DNA of 64,000 bases from Closterium sp. Naga37s-1 (lineage: Eukaryota; Streptophyta; Zygnematophyceae; Desmidiales; Closteriaceae): assembly GCA_947471745.1 (NCBI GenBank), contig CANJKZ010000826.1:1550001-1614000 (forward strand), written 5' to 3'. The notes beneath the pieces are model-generated. The model was not told where the DNA came from. It made no database searches and was given only the letters and a program-made list of their open reading frames with translations. Positions 1 through 11,639 of this stretch are shown piece after piece. The position numbers and the translations under genes were made by a program. The stretch's first letter is position 1. Each line of letters starts with the position of its first letter.

Positions 1-34
1 GAGGAACTGAGTGACGTTATGTGAGTTTGTCACA

Positions 35-905
35 TCAAGTTCTTCTTTTCGTTATGTTCCTCACGTAGTGTTCTAGGAGCTCTGCACTAGTTTTGGTGTA
101 GAGCAAATCGTCCACGTGGGTGACGAGGAGAATGTGGTCGCTGCGTGATTTGAGTCGGTACATTCCCTGGCCGTGAGGGAGTTGCCGGGAGCCAAGCTTG
201 ATGAGGATAGTGTGGAGGTTTTGCAGGCAGACCATGGCATGCGGTTGCTCCTCCTCAAAGGCATGAGTTTGCTTGACGAAGGTAATGGCGTACACGAATG
301 AGTTGGAGACGTTGATCTGCCAGAGTCAAAGGCGCATATGCAAAGCAGGAGCGTATGGAGGTATAATGTCCAAGCGAGATGCTTGGCTAGACGGACAGCA
401 TCGGCAAGGCCAAGAATACGTAACCCAGTCGTATTGAGGAGATCATATGGGTGAGTGTCGTCACTACTGGTTACCTCTATGACATCGTCATCTTCGTGAT
501 GGCCATGGTTTGCACGAATGTTGTCACGTGAGCAGTCTCGGTTTGGTTCTTCCTTCATCGGTAAGTGTTTTTGGCACTTGCGTAATTTTTATGTTGTTCG
601 GGGCCGTTGGGGTCGAGTTCTATTATGAGGATGAAGGTTGGCGCGACGAATATGCTTGAGACACGTCAAGGGATGACAGGTGGTTCGTTGGTTGTCGGTT
701 CTTTGAGAACTTCTTCGGACACGTCAGCTTTGTCTTTTGCTAATGCGAAACTGTGCTACCCATGGGAAATGTTGACGGGTGCTTGTTGTCCAGAGTGGGG
801 CTAAGGGAACAGTGGTAGTGTCCACTCTTCATAGAATATGCAATCACGTGATAGGGTGAGTTGATGGGTGGCAGAGTCGAGAATAGTCCATGATTGGTAC
901 ACCAT
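35..905 (-). pseudogene. Degraded Ty1/copia pol remnant (integrase C-end and RT)
   Basis: Read on the minus strand, 905 to about 800 encodes a segment like the end of a copia integrase (WTILDSATHQLTLSRD followed by an acidic stretch). About 295 to 35 encodes a piece of reverse transcriptase whose VTHVDDLLY matches the YVDD catalytic loop with Tyr-Val replaced by Thr-His. Stops and frameshifts lie between them, so no protein is made. The remnant runs off the left window edge. Its 5' LTR lies at 9521-9657 on the far side of copia A, which inserted into it. Only about 760 bp of interior lies between that LTR and the RT piece, far less than a normal gag-protease-integrase region, so this copy has also suffered internal deletion. 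Family assignment is by motif only. Confidence 0.55.
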
Positions 906-1034
906 TGTGAGAATAGTACAAGTGAATGAAATGACTAGGGAGCAGGTGGGTACAAGTAGTAAACCTAAAAGTGTTGTACCCCATATTGTCTACCCCACTA
1001 CAGCCTACACAGACTATAGCATATAAGTTTGACA
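906..1034 (-). repeat. 3' LTR of copia A
   Basis: This 129-bp terminal repeat starts TGTGAG and ends TTTGACA on the plus strand. It matches 9226-9354 with five substitutions. The interior side carries the polypurine tract (plus-strand CACCCCCATAGGCAAAGTGG), the expected position for a minus-strand element. Confidence 0.93.
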
Positions 1035-1291
1035 CACCCCCATAGGCAAAGTGGGGGAGAACAAGAGGTCACAAGACCAGTCAAGAAGAGCAAAGCAAGC
1101 TCAGGGTGGATCACGACGTTACCATGCATTCCGAGCACAAACAAGGGACCACAAGGCTAGTTCACATGTAGAGTTATATAAAGCAGAATAAGCAAGACAG
1201 TGGTCACAACCTAGCAAGTGTAAGCATGCATGTATATATATAGAGATCACAGTACAAGCAAAGTCAAGAAGTGAGCAAGTGAGGCCAAGTG

Positions 1292-1435
1292 TGTCAGAAT
1301 TAGCAGTAGAAAGTAAGAATGAAGAAAGGAGGGGTTTCACTAGCAAGCAGTTGAGTACATATAGGAAACCCTAGATTGGGCTGTACTCGCTATAGAGCAC
1401 CCCACTGCAGGCTAGACAAATACAACATTCTGACA
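1292..1435 (-). repeat. 3' LTR of TRIM-like element
   Basis: 144-bp repeat with one mismatch to 2507-2650 (CCCCACT versus CCCCTCT). Polypurine tract follows at 1436-1456. Confidence 0.92.
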
Positions 1436-2506
1436 CACCCCCATAGTCAAAGTGGGGTGTAATCAGCACAATGAGCAGGTATAGCAGGAGTTCACAATAA
1501 GAAGCAAAGCTAGAGGTAATCACAGCGGGCAAGTGAGGAGGAGGAGGGACTGTGAGAGGAGAGAAGATGAGAGACGGCGGCTGAAGCTGCAGACACACGG
1601 GCAACAGGAGCTGCTGGCACAGTGGCTACCGGGACAGTGCGCCCCGGACTACTGGAGTAACTGGCTCACGGGCTACGACGAGCTACAGGAGCAACGGACC
1701 CTCGGGCGACAGGCGCAGCAGACTCTCAAGGCTACCAGGACAGTGCGCCCCGGACTACAGGTGCTGCGGACGACAAGACAGCAGTCTCCGCTCAACCTCC
1801 TCCAACTGTCCCACACACCCCCCACACACCCACTGCTTCACTCCTAACTCCACTTGCACGTCACCCCCCTAGTACCACTCCTTCGGCTCCCACACACCCA
1901 CCCCCCTCAGTGGCAGCTGCAGCACTGGGAGACGGAGGAGGAGGAGGAGTAGGGGACGACGCACAGAAACTGCACCCCCATACCCCCCACCCCCAAACCC
2001 TAATTCAGGAGAACGGGCAGCAGCAGGGGTGGAGCGCCGTCAGAAGCACGGGGGACAGCGGGCAGCGCAGGGGCAGAGAAAATAGGGTGCCCACGGGCCT
2101 GGCGCAGCCCGTACGAACCGCGTGCGGGCGGCCCGAGGCGCGCCCTGGCCTGGCGCAGTCCGTACGGGCCGCGCGCGGGCCTGGCGCTGCCCGTACGGGC
2201 CGCGCGCGGGCCCTACGCAGGTCGCGCAGGCCGCGACGGGCGACGGGGGGCGACGCGCGGGTCCCCGTCGCCCGTCGCAGCGCCTCCCGGGAGCGACGCG
2301 CGGAGTGACGGGGCAGAAAGCCGCCGCGCGCCTCGGGGCGCACGGCGGGCAGAAAACCGCCGCACGCTCCGAGCGCGCGGCGGGATGAAAAATCCGTCGC
2401 ACGCAACGGGGCGTGCAACACATAGAATAGCAGTAGCAGCGGAAGCAGTGAGGTGGTGGGCCCACCCACAGGATCGACCCAAGGGGATCGACCTGCTCTG
2501 ATAGCA

Positions 2507-2650
2507 TGTCAGAATTAGCAGTAGAAAGTAAGAATGAAGAAAGGAGGGGTTTCACTAGCAAGCAGTTGAGTACATATAGGAAACCCTAGATTGGGCTGTA
2601 CTCGCTATAGAGCACCCCTCTGCAGGCTAGACAAATACAACATTCTGACA
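2507..2650 (-). repeat. 5' LTR of TRIM-like element
   Basis: Partner of 1292-1435. The tRNA primer site adjoins it at 2494-2506. Confidence 0.92.
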
Positions 2651-5600
2651 AAGTGAGCACAAGGCCTATAACAGTACAGAACCGCTGATGATCACAAGGC
2701 TGAAGTGCCTTGGTGAAGATATCAGCAGTGTTGGCCTGAGAGGCCACGTAAACAAGACGAAGCTGACCACACTGCTGCAACTCTCGAACAAGGAAGTAGC
2801 GAAGAGCGATGTGCTTCGTTCTGTGCTCCAGTCTCTGCTTGCGACACAAGGCAAGCATTGCCTTGTTGTGGACGTACAGGACTGGAGGAGAACGACGCGC
2901 CTCACCCAGGCCGGTCAGCAGGTAGGTGAGCCAGCGTAGCTCCTGTGCAGCCATGGCCCCTGCGTAGATCTCAGCCTCACAACTGGAGCTGAGAACAGAA
3001 GACGAGCGGGTAGACCGCCACGAAACAGAACCAGAGCCAAGGCTGAAGGTGTAACCTTGTGACGACCGCTGCGTAGCCAAGTCGTCAACCGAAGAAGCGT
3101 CTGCGTGACCAGTGAGGACAACTGGACCCCGTCCTCCAAGCACGAGCCCCATGCCCGACGTACTGCACAAGTAGCGCATCACCCTCTTAGCGGCCTTCCA
3201 GTGCTCTGGTCGGTGTCTCCCGGGCGCAACGTAGCGTGCCAGGATGCTAAGAGGGTAAGCAAGGTCAGGACGAGTGCAGGTCATCAGGTACATGAGGCAG
3301 CCCACAAGCTCTGGATACGGGCCACTCGGCTCTACGGACTCATCCAAAGGCAGAGCTGAGAGCGAGTGACCGGTAGGCAGAGGAGTGGACTATGGCGAGG
3401 AGTACTGGAAGTCAAAGCGTTGAAGGACCTGCTGCACCATGTGTGACTGAGTTAGGGTGATGGTGCGGCGTGCTCTGTCCCGAGTGATCTGCAAGCCGAG
3501 ATAGCTGCGCAGCTCACCGAGGTGTGTGCACGTGCGTCTCTTCTGCAGCTCCAACTTCACTAGAGTCAGTGCCTCAGTGTCAGCAGTGGCGAAAACCAAG
3601 TCGACGACGTACACGAGGATGTAGAACAGCGGCAGCGAAGTGTCGGTGCGTAGAAACAGCGACGGGTCAGCAGTAGAAGGAGCAAACCCAAGAGCCGCAA
3701 GCGTCGTCCTCAGTGTGTCGTCCCACTCGCGAGGCCCCTGGCGGAGACCGTAGATTGGCCGCCGGAGGCTCCACTGGGTACCAGGAGAGAACGACCCACT
3801 GAAGCCAGGTGAGCGGCGCAGCAAGATCTCCTCGTGCAGGCTGCCCTGTAGGAAGGCTGTGCTGAAGTCAAGAGAGTGAAACTTGTAGTCCTGCTGAGCG
3901 GCGACGTGCAGCAGCACCCGAAGAGTGGTCATCTTCGGGGTCGGGGAGAAGGTGTGAAAGTAGTCAACTCCCTGTCTCTGTCTGAAGCCTTGAGCAACGT
4001 AACGCGCCTTGAAGACAGGCGGAGAACCTGGCAGCCGCTTCACCCTGAAAATCCACATGCCATCGACAATGTTCGCCCCATGGGGGGAACCTCGTCGACG
4101 TAAGTGCCTGTGGACTTCCTGGATGCCATCTCTGCGTCCATGGCCGTCTTCCACTGAGAGGAGTAGGGACCCTCTATCGCCTCTGCGTAAGAGCCCGTGC
4201 TCTTGATGTCTAGTGCATCCGGGTCTCCCTCAGGTGCAAGCAGCATGGACACGAGATGGGGTAAAGCAGCGGCAAAACACTGAAACTCCTCCTGCCTGAC
4301 CTCAAGGACGTCTGTGCCAAGAGCACACTCACCCCCGACGGACAGAGGACAGACAGACTCAGACTCAGCAACAAGACTAGCAGCGTAGTCTAGACGACAG
4401 CGAGCAGCAAAGATGACAAGCTCAGCAACTAAGGCAGACGCAGCAGTAGACTCAAAGGAAGGGTCAGTGACAACAGTAGCTAGTAGACGCGTGACAGTAG
4501 GACTAGCAGCACGAAGGGAGTCAGACTCCGGGTCCGGACCGTCAGCAAGGTAGGACGCAGGAGGAGACGGCAGAGGGACACGCTGTGGAGCTGTGGAAGG
4601 ACGCAGTGCCATCTGGTGCGTGCCGGGGACAGGAGTAGGACGCGGACGCGGAACACGACGACCAGTGCAAGCAGCGCGAACAGGCGACGCAGGGCGAGAC
4701 GCAGGCTCACAACGCTCAGCAAGACCTCCAGTCGGACCAGTGTAAGGAGAAGGAGCAGGCAGTGAGGAGGCCGGCTGTAATTGCGACTGCGACTGGACAG
4801 GCAGTGGACACTCTAAGGGAGGAGTAGGACCAGTAGAAGGCGGGAGACCAAGAACCCGCTGAAGGAGTGGAACGAAGTACGGCCGCGGCCATGCAGCACC
4901 ACCAGAACCAGCAGAGGGACCTCCAGCACCTCCAGCTCCAAGGTCTCCAGCTCCAACTCCTGCAGCACCACGAGCTCCAGCACCAGCATCACCACCAGCA
5001 GAAACAACTCCAGCGCCTCCAACTCCAACTCCTGCAGCACCACTAGCTCCAGCACCAGCAGCACCTCCAGCAGGAACAGCTCCAGTAGCGCCGACTCCAA
5101 CACCAGCAGAACCACCAGCTCCAGCGGCTCCAGTACCTCCAGTAGCAGCAGCTCCAGCACCTCCTGCTCCAGGGCCACCCGCGGCAGGCTCCTCAGCCGC
5201 AGCAGCTCCGCCCTGACGCCTCCAGCGGCGAGCAAACCACTCTCGTAGCTGCTGCGGAGAGAGAGGCTCCCGCCGAGACGAGGCCCCTGCAGGACCTCCA
5301 GCAGACTCATCACCCCCCGTCTCAGCAACCACAGGCTCGACACCCCCAGGCTTAGCACCCCCAGACTCCACACGCTCAGGCTCAACACCCCTATGCGCCG
5401 TACCCCCAGGCTCAGCACCCCCAGGCTCCGCACGCGCAGGCTCAACACCCCCAGCAGTACCAGAATCAACCGCTACCTCGACAAGCTCGACAGCGTCTAC
5501 CTGAGACACACCTGAGGGAGCAGGACCCTGAGGGGGGAGGGGGTCTACCAGGGGAGGACCTGGTGCAAGGAAGAGGGGCGAGGGGGGGAGAGGGGCAGCG

Positions 5601-7412
5601 CGGTAGGGGAAGAGATGGTAAAAAGGAACCGACTCGTCGAACGTGACGTCCTGAGAGGGCAGGACTCGACGCGAGGTGGGGTGGTAAAACTGCCAGCCAG
5701 GCGCGTCAGGGACAAAGCCAAGGAAGACGCAGGGAACAGCACGGGCGGAGAGCTTGTCCGCGGTGGTATCGCGGACAAAGGCACGAGAACCCCATACCCG
5801 GAACACCGACGCATCGCCAACCTTCCCCGTCCACCGCAGTGTGGGCAAGGTCTCCGGCAAGGAGACACGGGGCCAGAGGTTGAGCTGATGCGCAGCGTAG
5901 CGGACCGCAAACGGCCATAGAAAATGGGGGGCAGCCGCATGGACCATGGAGGTACGAGCGACCTCCACGACCAAGCCAATGCGGCGCTCAGCAACTCCAT
6001 TTTGCTGCGGAGAGGCCGTAAGCGTGAACGTCTGGCGAATGCCCTCCCCACGATAAAAGCTCTGCAGCAGGTCAGAGGAAAACTCTCCACCTCTGTCAGA
6101 GTGCAGACGCAGGACGGGAAACTCCGTCTCGAACCGCTCGCGGAGCTGGAGACGGGCAGCGCGGATCCACAGGATCAAAACATCAGGGACCTCACCCTTG
6201 GTGCGCAAGGGGGAGACCGTGGTGTAGCGCGAGTAGTCGTCAACAACCAGCAGGGAGTAACGCTCGCGGTCCTGCCCACGGACGCGGGCTGGGCCCCACA
6301 CGTCCATGTGCAGGGTCTACAGGGGAGCAGTCGTCGGGGGGAACGAGGAGGAGTGAGGAGCAGCGCGCTGCCGCCCCTCGACACTGGGAAGGCAGGGAGG
6401 GGCAGGGGAGGGTGGGAGAGGAGGCAGAGTCTCTGGAAGGCTAGAGACTAGGAGACGGCGGTGCATGGCCCGAAGGCGCTGCACCGAGGGATGACCAAGA
6501 CGGTGGTGCCAAAGAAGGGTCTGGTGCGACAGAGCCCGACACGAGCAGGGGGCAGCTAGCTGACCAGACGCGGACGCAGACGCAGCTACCTGAGGGGACG
6601 CAGTAGTCAGTGTGTACAGGCTCGAGCAAGGCGCACGGGTGAACGTGGCCAGGTGTCGACCAGTCCGGGAGCAAGTTCAGTGGGTCACCCGCTGACCTCC
6701 AGGAGTGAACTGGTCAACCCACACATCCTGGAGATCAGCGCCACTCACCAAGTTCGTAGAGAACGAGGGGAGGTGGAGACCTGACAGTGAGCCAGACGGG
6801 ACTGCCGGACATGGTAGAACCATGGAAGAGTGCGCAAGGACTGGGCCCCCCAGAGGGGTCCGCCAGGGAGACCGCAACCGGCCGACTGAGTGGCGTGAGA
6901 GTGGTGCAGTCGCGAAAGAAGGAGCGGGAAGCACCTGAGTCAAGTGTGAAGGTGTGCAAGGCCTCAGCGGGCGGAGTACCTGAGAGAGAAAACTCACCAG
7001 TACCTGGAGCAGCTGACTCACTAGCACCTGGAGCGGCAGACTCACTAGCACCTAGAGCAGCAGCCCCAATGCCCGGGTCGGGCGGAACACACAGGAAACA
7101 GTCACCCTCAGCACTAATAGTCACAGCATACATGGCAGCAAGGATAGCATCATAGTCAAGAGCAAAGATATCAACACCAGACTTAAGCATATCAGCCCAG
7201 CGAGGGAGCTCAGTGGCGTCAGGAAACTGTGTGCGCCACGCGTCAGTCAGGCGACCGAAACAGCGCTGCGTCGCGTGTGGCAGACCGCACGTCTCCCTAC
7301 GGCGCTCGCCGGTGCGGAGAACGTAAGTGCAGGGACCAGCACCCCCAGACCTCCCACGCCCAGCGTACCATTCACGAAGCTGCTGGGGTGACAGAGTCTC
7401 ACGGGAGCGCGG
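2651..7412 (-). pseudogene. Copia A pol pseudogene (protease-integrase-RT-RNase H)
   Basis: Pol is read on the minus strand in several broken frames: protease (about 7190-6735, LDSGASRSFF), integrase core (6307 leftward, with HSDRGGEF and QQNGVAERR keeping the second Asp and the Glu), an alanine/glycine/acidic linker, RT (4154-3390) and RNase H (3347-2651). Frameshifts fall near 6735, 6310 and 4100, and a stop lies near 3390. The RT catalytic loop reads YVVD instead of YVDD (GAC to GTC at 3603-3605). The RNase H motif YVDNK reads YVHNK (CAC at 2868-2870). Both residues are intact in copia B. The last codons of pol lie left of the TRIM insertion near 1280. This copy cannot make active polymerase. 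Confidence 0.9.
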
Positions 7413-7418
7413 CTACAG

Positions 7419-8427
7419 CTATCGCTGACCACCGCCAAAGCCTCCACGCTGCGCGGCTCCACTCCGGCCACCACCACCGCCGCCGCCACCTCCACCACCG
7501 CTGCCGCTGCCTCCAGCACCTCCACCGCCGCCGCCGATGCCCCCACTCCCGCCACCACCCCCACCTCCACCCCCACCCCCTCCGCCTCCTCCACCGCCAC
7601 CACTGCCGCCCCCGCCACCACCCTTGCCCCCCTTGCCCTTGCCGCTGCCCTTGCCGCTGCTGCGCCTCCCACTAGGAGCAGTCGCAGCCCCGACCTCCTC
7701 GGTGCCAACGAGGTCGATAGCAGAAGCAGAGGCAACAGAGGGCAAAAGGGGAACGGGAGAACACCCCTCAAAGAACAGGGCGCGAGGGTCGCCGCGAGAA
7801 GCTCCTACAGCGACTATGCTAGTCTCAGCTGCTAGGAGGTGCTTCTCGAGGAGGTCGACAGTGAGCGTGGTGGGGCAAAGAGAGAGGAAGTGGTCCCTGA
7901 CTGAGCGAAGAGAGTCAGGGAGACGGGTGACGAGGTAGAAGAGGGTGATGTACATGGGGGGGGGGGGTCTTGGCGCAAAACTCGGGGGGAAGTGGAGCGC
8001 GGTAGCGGGTGTCATTAGTGCGGAGGTGAGTGATGAGGTCAGCGACTGTGGGAAAGGCGGCTAGGTCAGGGAACAAGTACGGCAGCATGAGGCGGCTGAG
8101 GGCAGCAGTGGCAGGGGAGGAGTAGCGCGCGACTACAGCATCATACAAAGACTTAGCAGTCTTGTACTAGCCAAAGTGCGCGCGCTCAGCAGACGGCAGG
8201 TGACTACAAACAGCAAGGCAAACAACAGCGTCACGAGTAGTCCACTGCGAGCAAACTGTACTGTCAGCATCAGCAGCAGGTGCAACAGAGACGCGGGACG
8301 TGTGATCAAACAGTGAGACTCTGTCCCTAGAGTCACACTGCAGATAGAGCTGCAGATCATCGATCCACACGTCGAAATCGACCGCATGACCCTCAGCATC
8401 TAAGGTAAGAACATGAGGGCTAGCCAT
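7419..8427 (-). pseudogene. Copia A gag pseudogene
   Basis: The start is at 8427 (MASPHVLTLDAEG...), followed by a stretch typical of copia Gag N-termini with WIDDLQLYLQ. An amber codon at about 8167 interrupts it, the frame resumes at MYDAVVARYSSP (8148), then shifts near the G-run at 7957-7966 into the frame that runs 8015-7419. That frame contains a Gag C-terminal helix-rich part and then a long glycine tract (about 7650-7440) rather than a canonical zinc knuckle. It ends GGQR followed by TAG (7419-7421), with a second TAG at 7413-7415, in the same frame as the downstream pol. The stop at 8167 and the shift look like decay; the ambers at the gag-pol border recur in copia B. Confidence 0.8.
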
Positions 8428-8429
8428 GG

Positions 8430-9225
8430 CGACAGCAGCGGCATTAGCAGCAGAAGCAGTAGAAGCAGGAGCAGCAGTAGTAGCAGAAGGAGCAGCGCGG
8501 CTCAGTAGGGCAGGGCGGCGCGGCTCGGCAGAGCGGCGCGGCTCGGCTGGGTGGTGCGGCTCAGCTGCGCGGCTCGGCTCAGCTGGGCGGCGCGGCTCGG
8601 CTGCGCGCTTGTCGGGCAGGTGCGCGGGCAGCGCGGGTGGGGGAGGTGCTCACCATGGGCGGTTAGGGCAGGTGCCACCGGTTGGGGGTAGGGCAGGCGC
8701 TCGACAGGCGCGGGTAGTGCAGGCGCCTGACGGGCGGGTAGGGCAGGGCCGCGACGGCGGCTGTAGGCAGGGCCGCGACGGCGGCTGTAGGCAGGGCCGC
8801 GACGGCTGCTGAAGGCAGGGCCGCACAGGCAGTAGGGCAGGGCCGCAAAGGGGGCAGGGCAGGGCCGCGACGGCGGCTGCAGGAAGGGCCGCGATAGCGG
8901 CTGCAGGGCAGGGCCGCGACTGCGGCAGGGAAGGGCCGCGACGGCGGCTGCAGGAAGGGCCGCGACAACGGCTGCAGGGCAGGGCCGCGACTGCGGCAGG
9001 GAAGGGCCGCGACGGCGGCTGCAGGAAGGGCCGCGACAGCGGCTGCAGGAAAGGGCCGCGACGGCAGGGCCGCGACGGCAGGGCAGGCGCAAGGGCGCAG
9101 GTGAGGCAGGCGCGAGGCGCGCGACAGGGCAGGCAGGCACGGGAGCGCGCTTCGGCCAGGGCAGGAAAAAAAATTTCGTGGTGGGCCCTAAAAAAACGGT
9201 CCCACTAGGGAACCTGCTCTATTCA
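8430..9225 (-). repeat. GC-rich tandem-repeat 5' leader of copia A
   Basis: Between primer site and gag start lies about 800 bp of GC-rich sequence. It includes repeats of GGCAGGGCCGCGACGGCGGC type (8740-9080) and GCGGCTCGGC type (8500-8610). Open frames here have no gag homology, so this is read as noncoding leader. Copia B has a leader in the same place built of different GC-rich repeats. Confidence 0.6.
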
Positions 9226-9354
9226 TGTGAGAATAGTACGAGTGAATGAAATGACTAGGGAGCGGGTGGGTACAAGTAGTAAACCTAAAAGTGTTGTACC
9301 CCATATTGTTTACCCCTCTACAGCCTACACAGACTTTAGCATATAAGTTTGACA
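9226..9354 (-). repeat. 5' LTR of copia A
   Basis: 129-bp repeat matching 906-1034 with five substitutions, flanked on the right by the target duplication ACCAT. Confidence 0.93.
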
Positions 9355-9520
9355 ACCATCTCGACTTCGAGGTGGATTCCCCGTCTTGTCCAGTCTTATA
9401 TTTTTGTCGGTTCGGGCAACGTGCGGCCGATACTGTACTATGCATCCGAAAACTCGCGCTCGGGGTAGGCGGTCTAGGGTGGGTGAAGCGAGTGCGACAA
9501 ACTACCTTCTCGTGATACCA

Positions 9521-9657
9521 TGTCGCAAACAGAACTGGACGAAATGACTACAAGGAGGGCATACAGATGTACAAAGAGCAAACTATAGCATGCCTAATAC
9601 AAAGTGTACACCTAGCGTACCAAGCTGTACACCTATATACATGGAAATAGTTTGACA
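9521..9657 (-). repeat. 5' LTR of the older copia element split by copia A
   Basis: A 137-bp TG...CA segment begins TGTCGCAAAC and ends TTTGACA. On its left is GTGATACCA, whose complement TGGTATCAC is the start of an initiator-Met primer site, so this is a minus-strand 5' LTR. Interior sequence (9360-9518) continues across copia A into 1-905. No partner LTR is in the window, so the boundary rests on TG/CA and the primer site. Confidence 0.6.
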
Positions 9658-9815
9658 CCCCGAGCCTTGCGCGATACTCTAATGAAGGTGGCGAGCGACC
9701 TCTTGTATTGCCCCCAATATTCTGAGACAGCACCCACTTTAATTAAACAGCGCGTCAAAGATTTGGGTTTCAGCTGAATATGAAATAATAATACGATCAA
9801 TCAGATGTTTGATTT
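9658..9815. other. Short unassigned spacer between two retroelements
   Basis: These 158 bp lie between the old copia LTR and the gypsy 5' LTR. I see no motif, repeat or open frame of note. Confidence 0.4.
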
Positions 9816-10132
9816 TGTAAGGGATTTTCTCGACATTCCTTACTGCGTGCTACAACACCGCGTACAGCGCCACCGTTATTTGCCCGTTACTACTAACGGG
9901 GCTCACCAACCTTCGCCCGCACTACTCACCAAACCATGCACCGCTAGCCCAACCATGTCGGCCTTTGCTTCGGGACTAACCCGAACCTCGATGCCGGCAT
10001 AGCACTAGCTAGCTCGCACGCATCGTGTTACCGTTTGCATGTTCGCACATCAGTACTCGCCCATGCCTTCTCTCATACTCGTTTGACACCTTAGTGCAAT
10101 TCTCACTACCTCGTTCCGTTGCAACCGTAACA
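9816..10132 (+). repeat. 5' LTR of gypsy A
   Basis: 317 bp, TG...CA, clearly alignable with the two halves of the 3' LTR (14655-14892 and 15759-15847). The following TGGCTATCATAGC is a possible degenerate initiator-Met primer site. Confidence 0.85.
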
Positions 10133-10303
10133 CTTGGCTATCATAGCCACTTCCCTTTCGGATCGCGCATTTCCGCAACAGAGAACTTAACTTCTCATTT
10201 TTCACTCGAAGGGACTTACGATGCTTTGCCCATAGGAGCCATTGGCGTTCACGCGTGCAGCCATGACCGCACCTAGTGCTAAGACAAGCCGCCCCCCTTC
10301 GAC

Positions 10304-11436
10304 ATGGCCGAACATATCGACGTCACGAGCCTCACGCAGGAGCGCCTGAACCAACTGCTAAAGCAGCTACACGAAAGCACTGATGAAAAAGCGACGCTGA
10401 CTGCAGAGCATATGTCACTGCAAAACGACGTCGCACGAGCACAATAAGCACAATCACAAACACACGGCACGCAAACACAAGGAGCACTCCAAGCATCCCA
10501 GCACAAAAGTGTGGGACAACCCTCAAGCGCGGCTACTGATGGCGTCGCCCGTAATGACAGAGGCGACGACCACACACGACACTCCCCTGAGCGACGAATG
10601 CGGCCAGGAGTCAGCCACACATCACGATTTTGGTGCCGAACGACGAATCGGCACTGCCGTCATCGATGTCGCTCAAGTTACACTGCCTTGCTTCGATCCA
10701 AGCCAACAGGGTGGTCCAACGGCTCATGCATGTTTATTCAAGATGAACGTCTTCTTCGACGCAAACTATGTCTCCGTGGACGTGGCCAAGATTCGATACG
10801 CCGTGTCGCTGCTGCGGAGACCCGCCATGGACTGGTTGCGCGTAATCATCACGAAGCCGTCGGACTACGAGACTCTACCGTCATGGGAAGGATAAACCGG
10901 ACCCTGGGCGCCGACATATTTCGTGGAGGTAGCCCAGTATCGCACGTGGGATGTGTGGTGCGCAGGTCCATGCACGAGATTTTAAGCCAATCGCGGCTTC
11001 GATCGCGGTGTGACAGAAGCTCCGCACTTGGCGCCAGCTCGGTTCCATCCAAGACTACACCAGCGGGTTTTGGGGGTTGTGCGAGTAGGTGGGATACATG
11101 CATGAGGTGGAGCGCATCGACCGCTATGTCAGCGGTCCGAAGCACGAAATTGCCCAGGAGATCCAGTTGCGCAACGTCATGGAGTTCAATAAGAGTGGCG
11201 GAGAAACCCGACTTTCTATGCCGACCGAGACCGGGATCCTACGGCAAGAGCACTAGCTGGGGACATCGGACTCGTGGGACAAATGAGCATGCCATGATAT
11301 GCGCCATCACCGCGAATGCTGTTGCCGCACCATTCAAAGGGCGCTGCTTCGCGTATAGCAGGCCGGGGCACTATAACAGTAAATGCCCAGAAAACGCTAA
11401 GGGAAAGGGGGAAGTCGAGCACCAGAAACAGACCTA
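10304..11436 (+). pseudogene. Gypsy A gag pseudogene
   Basis: The probable start at 10304 (MAEHIDVTSL, a helix-prone N-terminus) hits an ochre stop at 10445. The capsid-like part follows at 10509-10895 (LPCFDPSQQGG, FKMNVFFDANY, RYAVSLLRRPAMDWL), fitting the retrotransposon Gag core. After further shifts a zinc knuckle appears at 11345-11386, CFAYSRPGHYNSKC, in which the second Cys of CX2CX4HX4C is Tyr (TAT at 11354-11356). Capsid homology is by pattern; the knuckle is explicit. Confidence 0.75.
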
Positions 11437-11639
11437 GCAGCAGGGAAACGCTGGGAGTCAGTAGCAAACGGGCCCTCCATTGACAGGTCACGCCACTCGC
11501 CCAACCCAACCGACTCTCACCGAGTGATTGTGCTGGGTCACACAATCAACCACACCCAGCCGAATAAGAAGGGTACAACGGTGGACTGTCCCATATTACT
11601 TAGCGGGAAATACAGACATACTTAGGAAAAGTATTAGTA

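Larger units (their letters stand above)
1292..2650 (-). mobile_element. TRIM-like non-autonomous LTR element, 1,359 bp
   Basis: Two 144-bp terminal repeats (1292-1435 and 2507-2650) differ at one base and are flanked by the 5-bp duplication AAGTG (1287-1291 and 2651-2655). LTR ends form a 9-bp inverted repeat, TGTCAGAAT/ATTCTGACA. Inside the right LTR, minus strand, is a primer site TGCTATCAGAGCA, close to the initiator-Met tRNA site. Inside the left LTR is a polypurine tract almost identical to those of copia A and B. The 1,071-bp interior has no gag or pol motif: it holds a purine-rich stretch near 1530-1780 and a very GC-rich tract at 2080-2400. Movement by proteins of related copia elements in trans is inferred from the shared priming sites. 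Near-identical LTRs point to recent insertion. Confidence 0.9.
906..9354 (-). mobile_element. Ty1/copia LTR retrotransposon, copia A (decayed, nested)
   Basis: The element is bounded by two 129-bp LTRs that differ at 5 positions, and by a 5-bp target duplication ACCAT (901-905 and 9355-9359). In its minus orientation the 5' LTR is at 9226-9354. It is followed by a decayed primer site ending AGAGCAGGT, a GC-rich leader, a broken gag, a broken pol in the order protease-integrase-RT-RNase H, a polypurine tract at 1035-1055 and the 3' LTR at 906-1034. That domain order is diagnostic of Ty1/copia. A TRIM-like element (1292-2650) sits in the last codons of pol. The nearest relative in the window is copia B at 52380-59256, with closely similar pol. 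Premature stops, frameshifts and two catalytic replacements make it non-autonomous. Confidence 0.93.

Noticed and set aside
1910-2561. Ala/Arg/Pro-rich frames inside the TRIM-like element
   Set aside because: Overlapping frames on both strands in extremely GC-rich DNA, no gag or pol motif.
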